Source: Lactarius indigo (taxonomy: Eukaryota > Basidiomycota > Agaricomycetes > Russulales > Russulaceae). From it: a stretch of 64,000 nt of DNA. Made by a program: the position numbers and the translations under genes. Below are positions 47,890-61,211 of the stretch, in pieces. Every line of letters starts with the position of its first letter. The first letter of the stretch is position 1. The stretch covers positions 186,001 through 250,000 of the forward strand of contig JAFKAC010000047.1 in the NCBI GenBank assembly GCA_025766275.1. Direction: 5' to 3'. The notes under the pieces were generated by a model that was not told the DNA's origin, did not search any database, and saw nothing but the letters and a program-made list of their open reading frames with translations.

Positions 47890-49600
47890 TACCGTAAATC
47901 TCGGTTACCTTATTTAGTTGACCGCTGCTTACGGCGTCATGCTGCAGTCACGGTCCACTTCCCGGCTGTGAGCAAGATTTGTGCTAGTGCGTGCTGGCCG
48001 TGTGTCCGGAAAATGACATGTTCCATTAGCTACTTAATACTGTATATGTCCCACACCACCTTTCCTGAATTGTGTAAGGTGCGGAGGCCCTTGCAAGCGA
48101 CCGATCAACCCAGATCTTCGCGTCTTGCTGCCAGAGCTAAAATAAATTGGGCAGACAGTGCTAGAAACAGCAAGATCAGATGGAACACTCCATCCTCGTG
48201 TAGTTTAGCAGATACCGCTAGGCGCGAACGTAACAAAGAAGCAGGAAAGTCGCCTAAATCTCCCGCGCCCGTCGCGGTCGCATCGAGAGTCAGCACTTAG
48301 TTTATGAGTACAGTTCAGTAGCGATGATTCATGGTGGTAAGGTATGAAGATGTCGGCCTCAGACTGCACAGATACGGACGAAGTAATGGCTGGTTTGACG
48401 TTCAATAGAGCACGAAGCGTTCAAATGCAAATGGAAGACCACGACCAACGGTCAGGAGATTAGAAGAGTGGAGCCATATAGTACCGCGTGGCACCGGGTT
48501 CAGCACAAATGATATCGAGGTTTGAGGGGGTTCAAACCACTGTACTGTAGAAGGTGTGGTTCCCCACTACCTTACAATACTGCGGGGCCGCAGCGAACAC
48601 CTACTGCATCTCTCAATATCCGCATCCCGATTGGGGGTCTATGGATATGTAGTGCATGCAGACTTGAATACTGTAAATTTACCGTCGTTCACACTTTCTG
48701 ACGCCGATTATATAAGTCGGTGAAAGGTTTTCCCCGAATCCGGACTGAATAGCGCTCACCACACCATTTTGCCTTATGTAGGATATTCGCCGCAGCCAGG
48801 AGGGAGGGAGCACACGACCCGTTTTGGAACTGTTGGGGTACCACGTATTTCCTTCCGGCGTGGTGTTGCTTCATGGCACCCGAAATATGTGTACATATTT
48901 GAGATAGCAGATCACAGGAATAGGTAAGAGTAAAGATGAACCAGATGGGTGAAGAAGGGAAACCAGGGCGCCTACGATTTTGGGACCACGGAGGCGACGT
49001 GGATTCGAACTTGAAGGGAAGCCACTCAAGGCGAGCGTTAGAAAATCCAGAAGGTTGAAAACCAGCGTGAGGACGCCAGAGTTGATGGCACCCCAACGCA
49101 GAGGCACAAGACGTCAGCCAAAAGAGCAACCCGAATGTGGGCGAAGACAACAAAGAAGTCTTGGCGAGAGCTTTTTTTTTTTTTTGAACAATATTGGCGA
49201 GAGCAGTAGTCCTTCCATGAGGATTACCAAAGGCTCTGTCCGGGACCTCGTTATTAGACAGCTGGTCGCAAGTCTAGACATAGTAAGTGGTCCGCCAGCT
49301 GTTAAGTTGAATAAAGAGGACGCACCGTAATCGGGAACAAGAAGTAGAGGGTGAGATTGAACAGAGACATGCAGCCATTCCGAGTCGACTTGGGGACCAG
49401 GGTGTAGAGTCGCATCCCGGTCCGGCCAAACTCGAGCAAAACTTCCAAAGTCTCACGCCTCTCAGCCGGCCACGCGACACCGGAAAGCTTTCGTACCACA
49501 GAGAGCCCAAGACAACCGTGACGTCTAACCCTGAATATCGTTGAAACTCCCTGTCGTCCAAAGGTTCACTTCTAGCTTCATTCCCCCCGGAAAAACGCAA
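47890..49600. repeat. Third, diverged copy of non-coding block Q
   Basis: Similar in the same orientation to about 44340-45920 and in reverse to about 38300-39950. For example the stretch around 'CATGTTCCATTAGCTACTTA' (48018) matches 44469, and the run 'CGCGTCTTGCTGCCAG' (48119) matches 44576. More substitutions and indels than between the first two copies, plus a T-run at 49170-49186. Confidence 0.8.
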
Positions 49601-50462
49601 CGTCCAACTGGGTCGACTTCACCGTCAAGGCGGGTGCGTAGACAATAGGTTTAATCTACGTGGTGACGCGGTCACAGGCCCACCATGCATGGATACGATG
49701 GTTCGACTGACACGTTTACCAGCGAGACGTAGATCGCAGCCCGACCGCACAGCTATACAATAGGGTAGTCATTAACTCGTTCATCAGTGATTCTCGCTCT
49801 TCGGAACGAGTGCGTCTACGAATATTCGTTCAGTGTGGCTAGGAATGAGTTCGCACCGCCCCTCGTGGGTCACTCCATATCTTCCTTCCATCACCAAAGC
49901 TCATGACGCTTAAATACGTCACCGTGTTCTCATATCCGGGGTAACTTGAACTAGGAAAACTCTCCGAATGTTTCAGCTGTGCGTGAAAGTATGTTCGTCG
50001 CATGTGTGTATCACGCTGGCACGTGCGTGCTCTGGCATCTCACGGGAAAGAAAATATTGCTCGACTTTTGTAAGGTCGCCCCGACGGAGGGCCAACATCA
50101 CTGGCAAGCCCGTCACTGCCTGTTGGAAAACAAGTCTTAAGTACACCGAAGTCCCTCTTTTGCCGAACTTCGCTTCAGCTCTGTCGTAGTCCTAAGGCTA
50201 TCACAAGAAATTCCTCCATCACTTAAGAAAGGGTATTTCTCTCCTCCCACGCGGCAGGATAACGTTCTGAACCACAAAGTGTGTTATTGGCATTCTCAAA
50301 CAAGATTCTCAGACAAGTCCGACGCGATTCCGTGATACGATTCCGTAAGACTCAGAAACACTGTCACGTGGACGGAGGTGGGCGGCTGACATGTTCACCA
50401 CGTCACTTGGAAATCACTGGCACTTTAGTTCCTGTGGTAGGAGATCAGCGAGATGACAGTGT
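49601..50462. other. Intergenic region downstream of SSP-E
   Basis: No gene recognised; not obviously part of the duplicated blocks. Confidence 0.4.
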
Positions 50463-50664
50463 CTAGGAATAAGCCATACCAGCCAAAGACGGCAACCCGC
50501 CGCCGCCGCTCCTGAGGAGAGAACCGAGAAAATCTACATTTTATCGATCAAAGCTTGTAAAAACATGGGTCCAAGGAGGTCGCACCAAGTTGACGGTTTA
50601 GAAGCGGAGCCGAAAGGGCATAAACGACAAAGGAAAGAGAAATGATAGTTCTTGTGAGCATCAT
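50463..50664 (-). CDS. Small secreted peptide SSP-E, diverged member, 49 aa precursor
   Basis: Minus strand, exons 50664-50586 and 50533-50463, 52-nt intron (GTGCGA donor, AATGTAG acceptor), phase 1. The signal peptide is 'MMLTRTIISLSFVVYALSAP', then 'LLNRQL' and the second-exon part 'DFLGSLLRSGGGGLPSLAGM' ending Ala-Tyr-Ser. It keeps the family layout (double Met, xRTI, xALSxP, intron position and phase), although the sequence has drifted far. A TATA box lies 83 nt upstream. It shows that the gene structure is under longer-term constraint than the recent duplications alone would show. Confidence 0.65.
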
Positions 50665-50746
50665 TATGTTCGTAATTGGATAGACTGGCGGTGGAGTGGA
50701 GAAAGGTTGAGGCGTTGGATGATGACAAGATATGGGGGTAGGTGAC

Positions 50747-50754
50747 TATTTATA
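50747..50754 (-). promoter_or_regulatory. TATA box of SSP-E
   Basis: TATAAATA on the minus strand upstream of SSP-E, followed by the conserved 'CACCTA' also present after the TATA boxes of the other SSP genes. Confidence 0.65.
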
Positions 50755-51969
50755 CCTAAGACCGTATGAATAGGCAAGGAAATTAATCAGGTATACGTCC
50801 GACTGCAGTAGTCACGGTCAAGGCAGCAGTGTTATTTTGTGACATTAGACTAAGGCTCGTCGTACTTGTATTTTAAAGTAACCCACCCAGTCAGCCAGCG
50901 TGTAACAACGTTGTCAGCCACGGGTTATTATCGTCTCGCTTCAGACCAAGTTTCAGACGAGAAGAGAATTGACATGTGTGACCAGCCTGAGCGGATAGAC
51001 CTGCTCGTTGAGACATATGGAAGCCGCCTCGAGCATGCGAAGGGTCGCATATGGCAATTTGGAGACTCTGATTTCCCGACCTTTCGACTTTCGACCCAAA
51101 GGTCAAAGATAGTGGCCGCCACACAGTGCCCGCTGAGTCGACAAATGCGAGAGGCCCATTCTCGAGAATGTTGGCCACTCGTCCGACTGGTCGTCCTGCG
51201 GCATACATAATTCAGCGACGCGTGAGCGTCTGGCCAGCAGGGGCATCGGGTGTATGGCGCTTCGTGTCTCGCTGCTAGAGGTGCTGGAAATATCCAATAG
51301 CCCCACGCCATTAGTGGGCCGACTGCGGCTAGCTCTAGCAATAGGATGGAACACTTCATGTTTTCTTATCAGCGGAGTATTCCTAAGCCCCCATCGCGAT
51401 GGAAGCAAGCAACTCACAAGTAAAGGAGGGTAAGGTATCGAAAACCAGCTTGTACAGAGCACGCACGTCCGACCTCAAAGGGCATGAGAGCGGCCAACCA
51501 TAACAGTCCTTTCTGACACTAGATGGATAGTAAATATGGTTGCAAAGAACCAAAGGGGTCTCTGACAAGTCGTTGGCAGGGTATTCTGTTGAAAATTGGC
51601 AGTCGCTGGGAACCAAGGTTTGGCCCGAGTCCTTTTACAAGAAGGCCGAGAAATGAACTGGGTCTAGACTTTAGTCTTTCAACAACAGGGACTTTGGATC
51701 TTTGGAATAATTATCGTGAATAATGATGAAAAGGCCAACTCCCTGTGCACTGCATGGACTCATAGCCAGCCAGCCGGAGAATGAAGGATGAGGAGGACGT
51801 CACGCGACTGGAGAATCCTCAATTCCTTTCTCGGTACGGGGCAGGGAGCACTGAACGTGAGAACGACATACTATATTTGTTCAACGCGTCTCCGAAGTCC
51901 CTGTCATTTTCTTGCTGCTGCCTCCGACTAGTAGAACCAATCCATCACCGTTTTTTCTCGTTGCCCTAG
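50755..51969. other. Intergenic region upstream of Nog2
   Basis: Several short frames on both strands (up to 143 aa) overlap one another without motifs. The last stretch before 51970 is pyrimidine-rich 5' flank of the Nog2 gene. Confidence 0.45.
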
Positions 51970-54330
51970 ATGGCACCAACAAAAACACCGCAGTCGGCCT
52001 CTAAGTCGCGCTCTTCCACTTCTCAAGCGTCACTACAAAAAGTCAAGGGTGAGAACTTCTACCGCAATGCCAAACAGGTCAAGCGCCTCAAGATGCTCAC
52101 CGGCGGCAAGGCCGTGCGCGATCGGGACGGGAAAATTATCGAAGCGGCGGCATTTCAGAAGGGGGAGGATGAGACCACAGCTGGGAGGGTACAGCCAGAT
52201 CGGCGGTGGTTCGGTGCGTCCACCTAAACTTACTGGTGATCCCGCCTCTGTTGTTGTTGACCTTACCCACTTGTTTGCATAGGCAACACTAGAGTGATCT
52301 CACAGACTGCGCTCGATCATTTCCGGACGAGCCTGCAGACGAAGCAGCATGACCCGTACTCCGTCCTTCTCCGACGCAATAAACTACCCATGCAACTCCT
52401 CAACGACGCCGCGAACCCGAATCTGCGCAAGGTTTGCACTGCTACTGCCCATCCTGTTTCGTATTCTCTGAATGGCGCAATTACAGCGCTCGCATATAGT
52501 TGAGACAGAACCTTTCGCGGAGACCTTTGGACCCAAAGCTCTTCGCAAGCGACCACGCATCGACGCCGGCACGTTCGAAGAGCTTGGAAAGCTTGGTGCA
52601 GCCGCAGCTGAGGAAGCTGCTCAAGCAAAGGTGACTGCAGATCTTGCGGAGGTGGCCGAGCCCGCTGCGATGGAGCAGACCCACGCAGATTATATTGAAC
52701 CGATATACGCTAAGGGCACCTCTCGCCGCATCTATGGGGAACTGTATAAGGTCATAGACTCTTCAGACGTCCTGTTGCATATTCTGGATGCGCGCGATCC
52801 ACTCGGCACTCTGTGCGAGAGCGTGCTGGAGTATATACGAAAAGAAAAGGCGCACAAGCAAGTTGTGCTTGTGATTAACAAATGTGATCTTGTACCAAAC
52901 TGGGTTACGGTAAGCGATCTTGTGCCCTAACATCCTCCCGCGCGGATCAAGGCTGATGAGTGAACAGGCTCGGCATATACAGCACCTGACCCCACGATAC
53001 CCGACGATCGCATTCCATGCGTCACCAAACCATTCATTTGGCAAGGGTTCACTCATCCAGCTGCTGCGCCAATTCTCGCATTTACATTCGGACAAGAAGC
53101 AAATCTCCGTTGGGTTCATCGGGTATCCAAACGTTGGAAAAAGCAGCGTCATCAACACGCTGAAGAGCGGCAAGGTGTGTCGCGTCGCGCCGGTTCCCGG
53201 CGAAACAAAGGTCCGTAATGGTCTAAAATATTCCGGTTATACGCGTCGTGATGCGAGATTGGAACCGTAGGTCTGGCAATACATCACGTTAACCCGACGC
53301 ATTTACCTCATCGACTGTCCCGGAATCGTCCCAACCTCTGCGCATGACACCCAGACCGCAACAGTTCTGAAAGGCGTCCTGCGCGTAGAGGCGCTTTCAA
53401 CGCCCTCCGAGCACGTCCCAGAGCTCCTCGCGCGCATCAAACCGCTCTACCTCGCGCGCACTTACGGGCTCGCCTTACCAGAGGCCGGGAACTGGGCAGC
53501 AGATGACTTTCTCGATACGCTCGCGCGCGCAAAAGGCCGGCTACTCAAGGGCGGTGAACCGGACATAGAGGGTGCCGCCAAGATCGTATTGAGCGACTGG
53601 GTGCGCGGGCGGATACCCTATTTCGTCAACCCGCCGGAGCGGCCCGCGGCGCTCAACGAGCGCGAGGAGAAGGAACGCGCGCGGGCACCGAAGGTCAAGG
53701 GTGGCGAGAACGCGGAGGAAATGCGCGTGCCGGGTGTCAAGCAGAACTTGGGCTCAATCATGCAGAAGAATACGTTCGTCGGGGAAGATGTTCGCCCGCT
53801 GGAAGCGATCGATCTGGAGGGCGAGAGCGAGGACGAGGAAGATGATGGGGCTGCTTCTGCTGATGGTGATGAGGCGGAAGCGGAGATGGAGACTCCGTTA
53901 GCTTGGGGCGATGTGTTTGCGGAAGCGGGTCAGGATGTGTTGGCGGAGACAGCAGGTCCCGAGGGAGATAGGGAAGAGGAAGAGGAGGAATGGTCCGGGA
54001 TAACCTCGCTTCCCGGAGAAGATGAAGGCAGGCAGAACTCTGTCTTTAGTTGCTCGCTCGCTGACCCGTTTACCAGCTACAGGAGAACAATCGGGCGTCG
54101 AATTCGATGAGCCCGCGAAGAGAGAGAAGGAACCTCGAAAGACAACAAACAAGGTAACTGATAAATTCTTCCGATACCATTAATTACTCACGCCATCGAT
54201 CTAGAAAAAAGCAGAAAACTTTTACACAAACGCCAACGTCAAGAACAAGAATCGGGCTAAAGCTGCGCTACTCAAGTCCTTGCAAGGGAAGAACGGAAAC
54301 CGAGGTCGAGAGCGGAAGAGGAAGCGGTGA
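51970..54330 (+). CDS. NOG2: Nucleolar GTP-binding protein 2 (Nog2), 670 aa
   Basis: Seven exons: 51970-52213, 52283-52431, 52487-52909, 52968-53210, 53271-54027, 54083-54153, 54205-54330. Nog2 is a circularly permuted GTPase needed for pre-60S ribosome maturation and export in the nucleus. The N-terminal NGP1NT region ('[20 protein letters not shown]') precedes G4 '[10 protein letters not shown]', then G1 '[14 protein letters not shown]' and G3 'LIDCPGIVP', the permuted order. The C-terminus is acidic, then '[20 protein letters not shown]' and a basic end. The fifth intron uses a GC donor (G|GCAGGC at 54028): only that phase joins 'LPGEDEG' to '[15 protein letters not shown]'. Start ATG 51970 gives the expected N-terminus. 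Confidence 0.95.
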
Positions 54331-55614
54331 GCGTCGCTGTCGAGGTGTTTTTCTAATGTATTCTTTACCGCACCATCCTTTTCGTCTCTTGCCTTGCTAC
54401 CCTGAATATCGCTGGCTAGGTAGCACCCGCACGATGTCCTTTGGCAGGTTGCGCACCATCGAGTACGAAAAGTATAACCCGGGTCCGCGCGCTAGCCGGG
54501 TGTCGCACGCTTCTATGGAGATGCGAGACTTACTGTGCAGAATAACACTTGCTCGCATTATATTCATGCTATACCCTCCGTTCCGACGACAAACGATTGG
54601 GTTCCATCAATCGCTTGCCTGACTTTCAGTGCATAGGCCTTCATAGGTGCTTCATCGGTAACAGCTTAGGGCAAGTTGCGTGCGCCAAGTACCTGTGCGT
54701 GAAGGTAGAGTGCCGTTGACTGCTTTCGACGTTGCAAGACCTTCGGAAGGAACAGTCATGTCTTTCGATTCGGAAGCACCAAGTCTAAATCTAGCGATTT
54801 GACTTCAGGATAATGGTAAACCAGAGGGTTACGACTAAACATAGGCTAACTACAACTGGTACGGCGCAAATAAGTTGTGAGCACAGGTCGACAAATCGAT
54901 CGATTTCGGCGCTATGAAGTACTAAGACCAAGCCACATTCGAAGAACAGCAGGACTTAGCGTAGGTGCATGGGTGGTGATTTTAGGACCAGCCTAGACCC
55001 GATCTTTAAGTCCAGCCAGGATCCAGATGAATACGATACGTAGGTCCAGCGCTTGCCAAGAAAGCGCCGAATGAAGACAAATAGAGCAAGACAGAGTGAG
55101 CTAGAGCACTCTCCAGTTGTCTCGCACGTTCGCTATCTCAGAAGAACAGTCTAGAGATGGGCTAGATCCATCGCAGTTCGCGCTGGGAGCAACTACAGAT
55201 AGAGAGTTGCTGAGAAGAACAGGAGTTTATCTGGGGTCAATGAGGACGGTTCGATGTATTTCGGGCCGATCTTTGGGTGATTCGTCCCGAGCATGGCATG
55301 CACGTGAGTTGACCTGTTCGCTAGGCTTCGTCTTGGATGAATATTTCGCTATCGTTGCCTCCCATTATGCGCGCTTAGCAGTTCGGGTGCGGATAATCGG
55401 AGAGTGTCGGATCGGGAGAGAGGGAAAAGTCGCGACAGGTCGCGAAAAAGCCTTGGACCAGCACGGTCCGCTCGTGAAAATTGGGGAGGACCCCATGTTG
55501 AGATAATCAGCGTGAGAGAGTACGAACCCCTTCAGTGATCCGCGTCATTCGGCTGCGTAAATACTTCACATCAGACTCGTTTTATCTTCCCTCACCTTCA
55601 CCCCATCCATCGAC
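54331..55614. other. Intergenic region, Nog2 3' flank and enolase promoter
   Basis: No gene supported; the frame 55117-55506 has no motif. The last 35 nt before the enolase ATG are pyrimidine-rich, as in strongly expressed fungal genes. Confidence 0.45.
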
Positions 55615-58300
<2,686 letters not shown>

Positions 58301-59444
58301 TTAGAACTTGAATACCTGATCCTCGCTATATCCCAGCTCCTTGAGGATCCCGCCAATCGCGCCCTGCTTCATACCATCCTTCTTCCCCGCGAGGGCCATG
58401 ACCTGCCCCGGAGGACCTACACAGCAGCACATCATCAACACACAAGGACTGCCGAGGAGGAGAGAAGACGCACCACAGACGAACACCTTGACCTTGTCGC
58501 CGAGCTCTGCTGGCGGGACATGCGCCTTGACGAGCTCGCGGTCGATGTAGCCAGACGCGCCGGCCCAACCTTGCGGGGGTTTGTCAAGCGTGTGCACGAT
58601 ACGCAGGGCCTGCGGGTGCGCGCGCTCGAGCGCGCTGAGCTCCTCGCGCATGAGGACGTCCGCCTCGGAGACGTTCGCGTAGAGCAGCGTGAAGCGCGTG
58701 CGGTTCGCGGGGTCTGCCAGGGCGTGGTCGAGCAGCTGGTAAAGCGGCGTGATGCCAGACCCGCCGCCAATCAACGCGACGTGCTCGAATTCGTTCGCTA
58801 TTTGACCATTAGAGAATGCGAGAGAAAGAGAAAGTGGGGGGGGGGGGGGGCGCACCTTTGTATGGGAACTTGGTGATGGGGCCCTTGATGGAGAGCGTGG
58901 CGCCTGGCTTGAGCTGCTCGTGCACGTACTTGCTGAGCACGCCCGTCTCGTATTTCTTGATGAGGAGCACGAGCTCGCCCTCGTGCTCCGGACGCGAGAT
59001 GGGCGTATAGGGGCGGATGACGGGGTTGCCCTTCTTGTCGAGCGGCGCGCCATCGGCGCCTTCAGACGCGCGCACGGCGACGAACGAGGCGACGGGCGAG
59101 AGCGCCGCGCCGCCGTCGGGCAGCTCGAAGACGAAGCGCGAGGTGTTGTGGTTGTACGGCTCGACCGACTTGAGCTTCAGGTCGAGGAAGTTCCCCGGGT
59201 CGAGCGCGGACTTTTCGGGCTTCGGCTTCGCGGTGGTCGTGGTCGTGGTGGTCGTGGAGAAGGGGGCGGCGGAGCCGCCGAGGTAGACGTACGTCGCGAG
59301 CCCTACGACCCCCGCGCCGCCGAAGTAGAGCGGGAGGTTGGACGATGACTTGGTGGGCCCTGGTGGTGTCGACGTGGAGAATTGGCGCGCTGAACAGGTG
59401 GGGTGGCGCAGGGCGCGGCGAGTGGCGAAACGAAGGAGGGACAT
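58301..59444 (-). CDS. MCR1: Mitochondrial NADH-cytochrome b5 reductase (Mcr1), 342 aa
   Basis: Three exons on the minus strand: 59444-58856, 58797-58474, 58416-58301. A flavoprotein passing electrons from NADH to cytochrome b5 or related acceptors. The N-terminus is an Arg/Ser-rich mitochondrial presequence ('MSLLRFATRRALRHP') followed by one hydrophobic segment ('LPLYFGGAGVVGLATYVYLG'), as in Mcr1. Then come the FAD site 'IRPYTPIS', 'KKYETGVLSKYVHEQLKPG', the NADH site 'ALIGGGSGITPLYQLL' and 'VFVCGPPGQVMALAGKKDG'. A run of 14 G (58836-58849) lies in the first intron. Start is the only ATG before the presequence. Confidence 0.95.
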
Positions 59445-59778
59445 GTTGGGGTCGGTCGTGTGATGGTAGACGGGGTCAATGACTCGTTTGCGAGAGGGTA
59501 AGCGTGAGAGTCGGGTCTGGTGTCATAAGGCGCCATAAGCTCAACTGTTTGACGATGGCAGTTGCTCATTGGTCGGAGTTATCAAAGGCGCTCGGCGCGA
59601 CGCGTCATGGGACGGACCAGCCACCAAATGATACTGTAATGGTACAGGTCGTTCATATAGAATGTAACGATAATGTCATTCGCTGTCCTCAACAACAACA
59701 CTGACACCAAGGCACGACGCGCCCATTCCTCCAGCTCCGCCGCCGCCTATCCCCATTGTTGTATCGGTGGGGGATTTG
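59445..59778. other. Intergenic region between b5 reductase and HPt-like gene
   Basis: Promoter of the b5 reductase gene and 3' flank of the HPt-like gene, both minus strand. No gene seen. Confidence 0.5.
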
Positions 59779-60504
59779 CTAGCGGCCGGGTGGCGCCACC
59801 CAGCCACTTGGGACGACCCCCGTCTCGACGAATTTTGCCAACTGAATCTTGGCTACAGCAAAGTCTCTTTTCAGGTGCTCGTGCGCTGTAGTGATACCGT
59901 CTATGGGCCCTGTTTTCGTCTCGCCCCATGCACGGATGACGTCCTGAAGGCGGGAACAGGACTGCCGTACCTGCACGACGCCCATGGCATCAGACGTATC
60001 TTGCAGCGAGATAGCCAACAGCGACAGCTCGGAAAAGTCCTTGTTCCTCCTGTAGATAGTGATACGTAAGCAGGAGTGTTATACGAAAGGGAGTGAGGAA
60101 ATCACGCGCGCGCTCTGGCCGCCTGGGATTCATTCGACTCTGAAGGGCCGAGGCGCCAGCATTCGGAAGGTCGGCCAGGGAAGAGGGAGACATACGCACA
60201 CAGCCCGGTCCATGTTGGTCATTGCCGAGTTGGCCACGGCCAGGTACGTGTCGAACAATTGTGTGGAGAAATCAGTCGAGTCGCTGTCATTGAGATTGAG
60301 GACGCCCTGAAAGACACGGCGGTCGATGATCCCATCTGGGCTCCTTTGCTGGTGTTACAGGCGTGGTAAGACTCTGTATCTGAGACTCGGGCCATCGGCG
60401 CACCATCTCGTGATGACGGCACTTGCCGACGACAACGAAAGGGAGGGGTAGATACTCACCTCGGTAGTCGTTGCGCGCGATGCGGGGGACATCATTGCAG
60501 ACAT
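59779..60504 (-). CDS. Ypd1-like HPt-domain protein lacking the phospho-accepting histidine, 151 aa
   Basis: Three exons on the minus strand: 60504-60456, 60335-60200, 60049-59779 (phases 1 and 2). The protein follows fungal Ypd1 along its length: 'GIIDRRVFQGVLNLNDSDST' with 'DFSTQLFDTYLAVAN' (Ypd1: IDxxxFxxILDLDEDD..FS), 'MTNMDRAVRNKDFSELS', then 'LLAISLQDTSDAMGVVQVRQ' where Ypd1 has SLGHFLKGSSAALGV, then 'SCSRLQDVIRAWG' and a last helix 'LKRDFAVAKIQLAKFVE'. Aligned without gaps, the histidine that carries the phosphate in Ypd1 is Ile, the following Lys is Gln and Gly is Asp. It therefore should not relay phosphate from hybrid histidine kinases to response regulators. It may be a decoy, a regulator or a decaying copy; the frame is intact. 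Confidence 0.75.
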
Positions 60505-61211
60505 GAGAACAAGGAAAGGTTTTCAAGAGAATGAAGAAAGAGCAACAAGGGCGATAGTTATAACTTAAGGTGGTGAAAGGGCGGTCCCAGTTTGGACTCG
60601 GCTTATCGAATGCAAGGTCTCATAATATGATGTTTGGGGGTAGGCCGACCAGTGGCGTCTCCGAGTCCTGGGATCCAAGAACCCGTTCAGCGATTCATAT
60701 GACCTGTTTTGTACAGAGGGTGACTGTTCTGTAGTTGGAGCATGTATCTCCGTTCTATGTAAACGTAATAGTAACCGTTCGACATTGGTCGTGCGAGACG
60801 ACCACGGTGGACACCCTGGTACGTCATATGTTATGTCGCACAACCAAAAAGTTTCCATACCGTATGGATGCGTCTCGTAGCCACGGGGACCTTCGGCGAT
60901 CCCGAAAGAAAATAATACACTTCGCTTGCTTTAAGGGTGTGTAAGATGGTGAATCCAGATACAGCTGGTTCCATATCGATTGTCCCCTGCCATTTTGAGA
61001 ACACAGGCGGACCTCCAAAACTGAAGAGCGGGGTTCATAATTAAGTAGAGGGAGAAATTCTCAGGAAATTAGGTTATCTCGCAGAACTGGGGTTATGGAA
61101 TAGCTATCTTGCAAAAATTGGGGTTATCGGTGGCCACCTGCATTGCCACGCTCGGCATCTGTGCAATTTCAGTGACCCTCCTCGCACCCTGGCTGTTAGC
61201 ATCCCTCAACA
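60505..61211. other. Intergenic region between HPt-like gene and transposase
   Basis: No gene supported. Two short similar strings with 'TTGGGGTTAT' or 'CTGGGGTTAT' occur at 61088-61126, just left of the transposase gene. I found no reverse-complement partner of them on the right side. Confidence 0.45.

Noticed and set aside
48980..49040. tRNA-like B-box string 'GATTCGAAC'
   Set aside because: No matching A box, acceptor stem or cloverleaf on either strand.
49170..49186. Poly-T run as the tail of a retroposed element
   Set aside because: No target duplication or LINE/SINE body seen; similar runs occur in the other Q copies at different lengths.
58836..58849. Run of 14 G as a regulatory or G-quadruplex element
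   Set aside because: It lies in an intron, and homopolymer length is unreliable; no further evidence.
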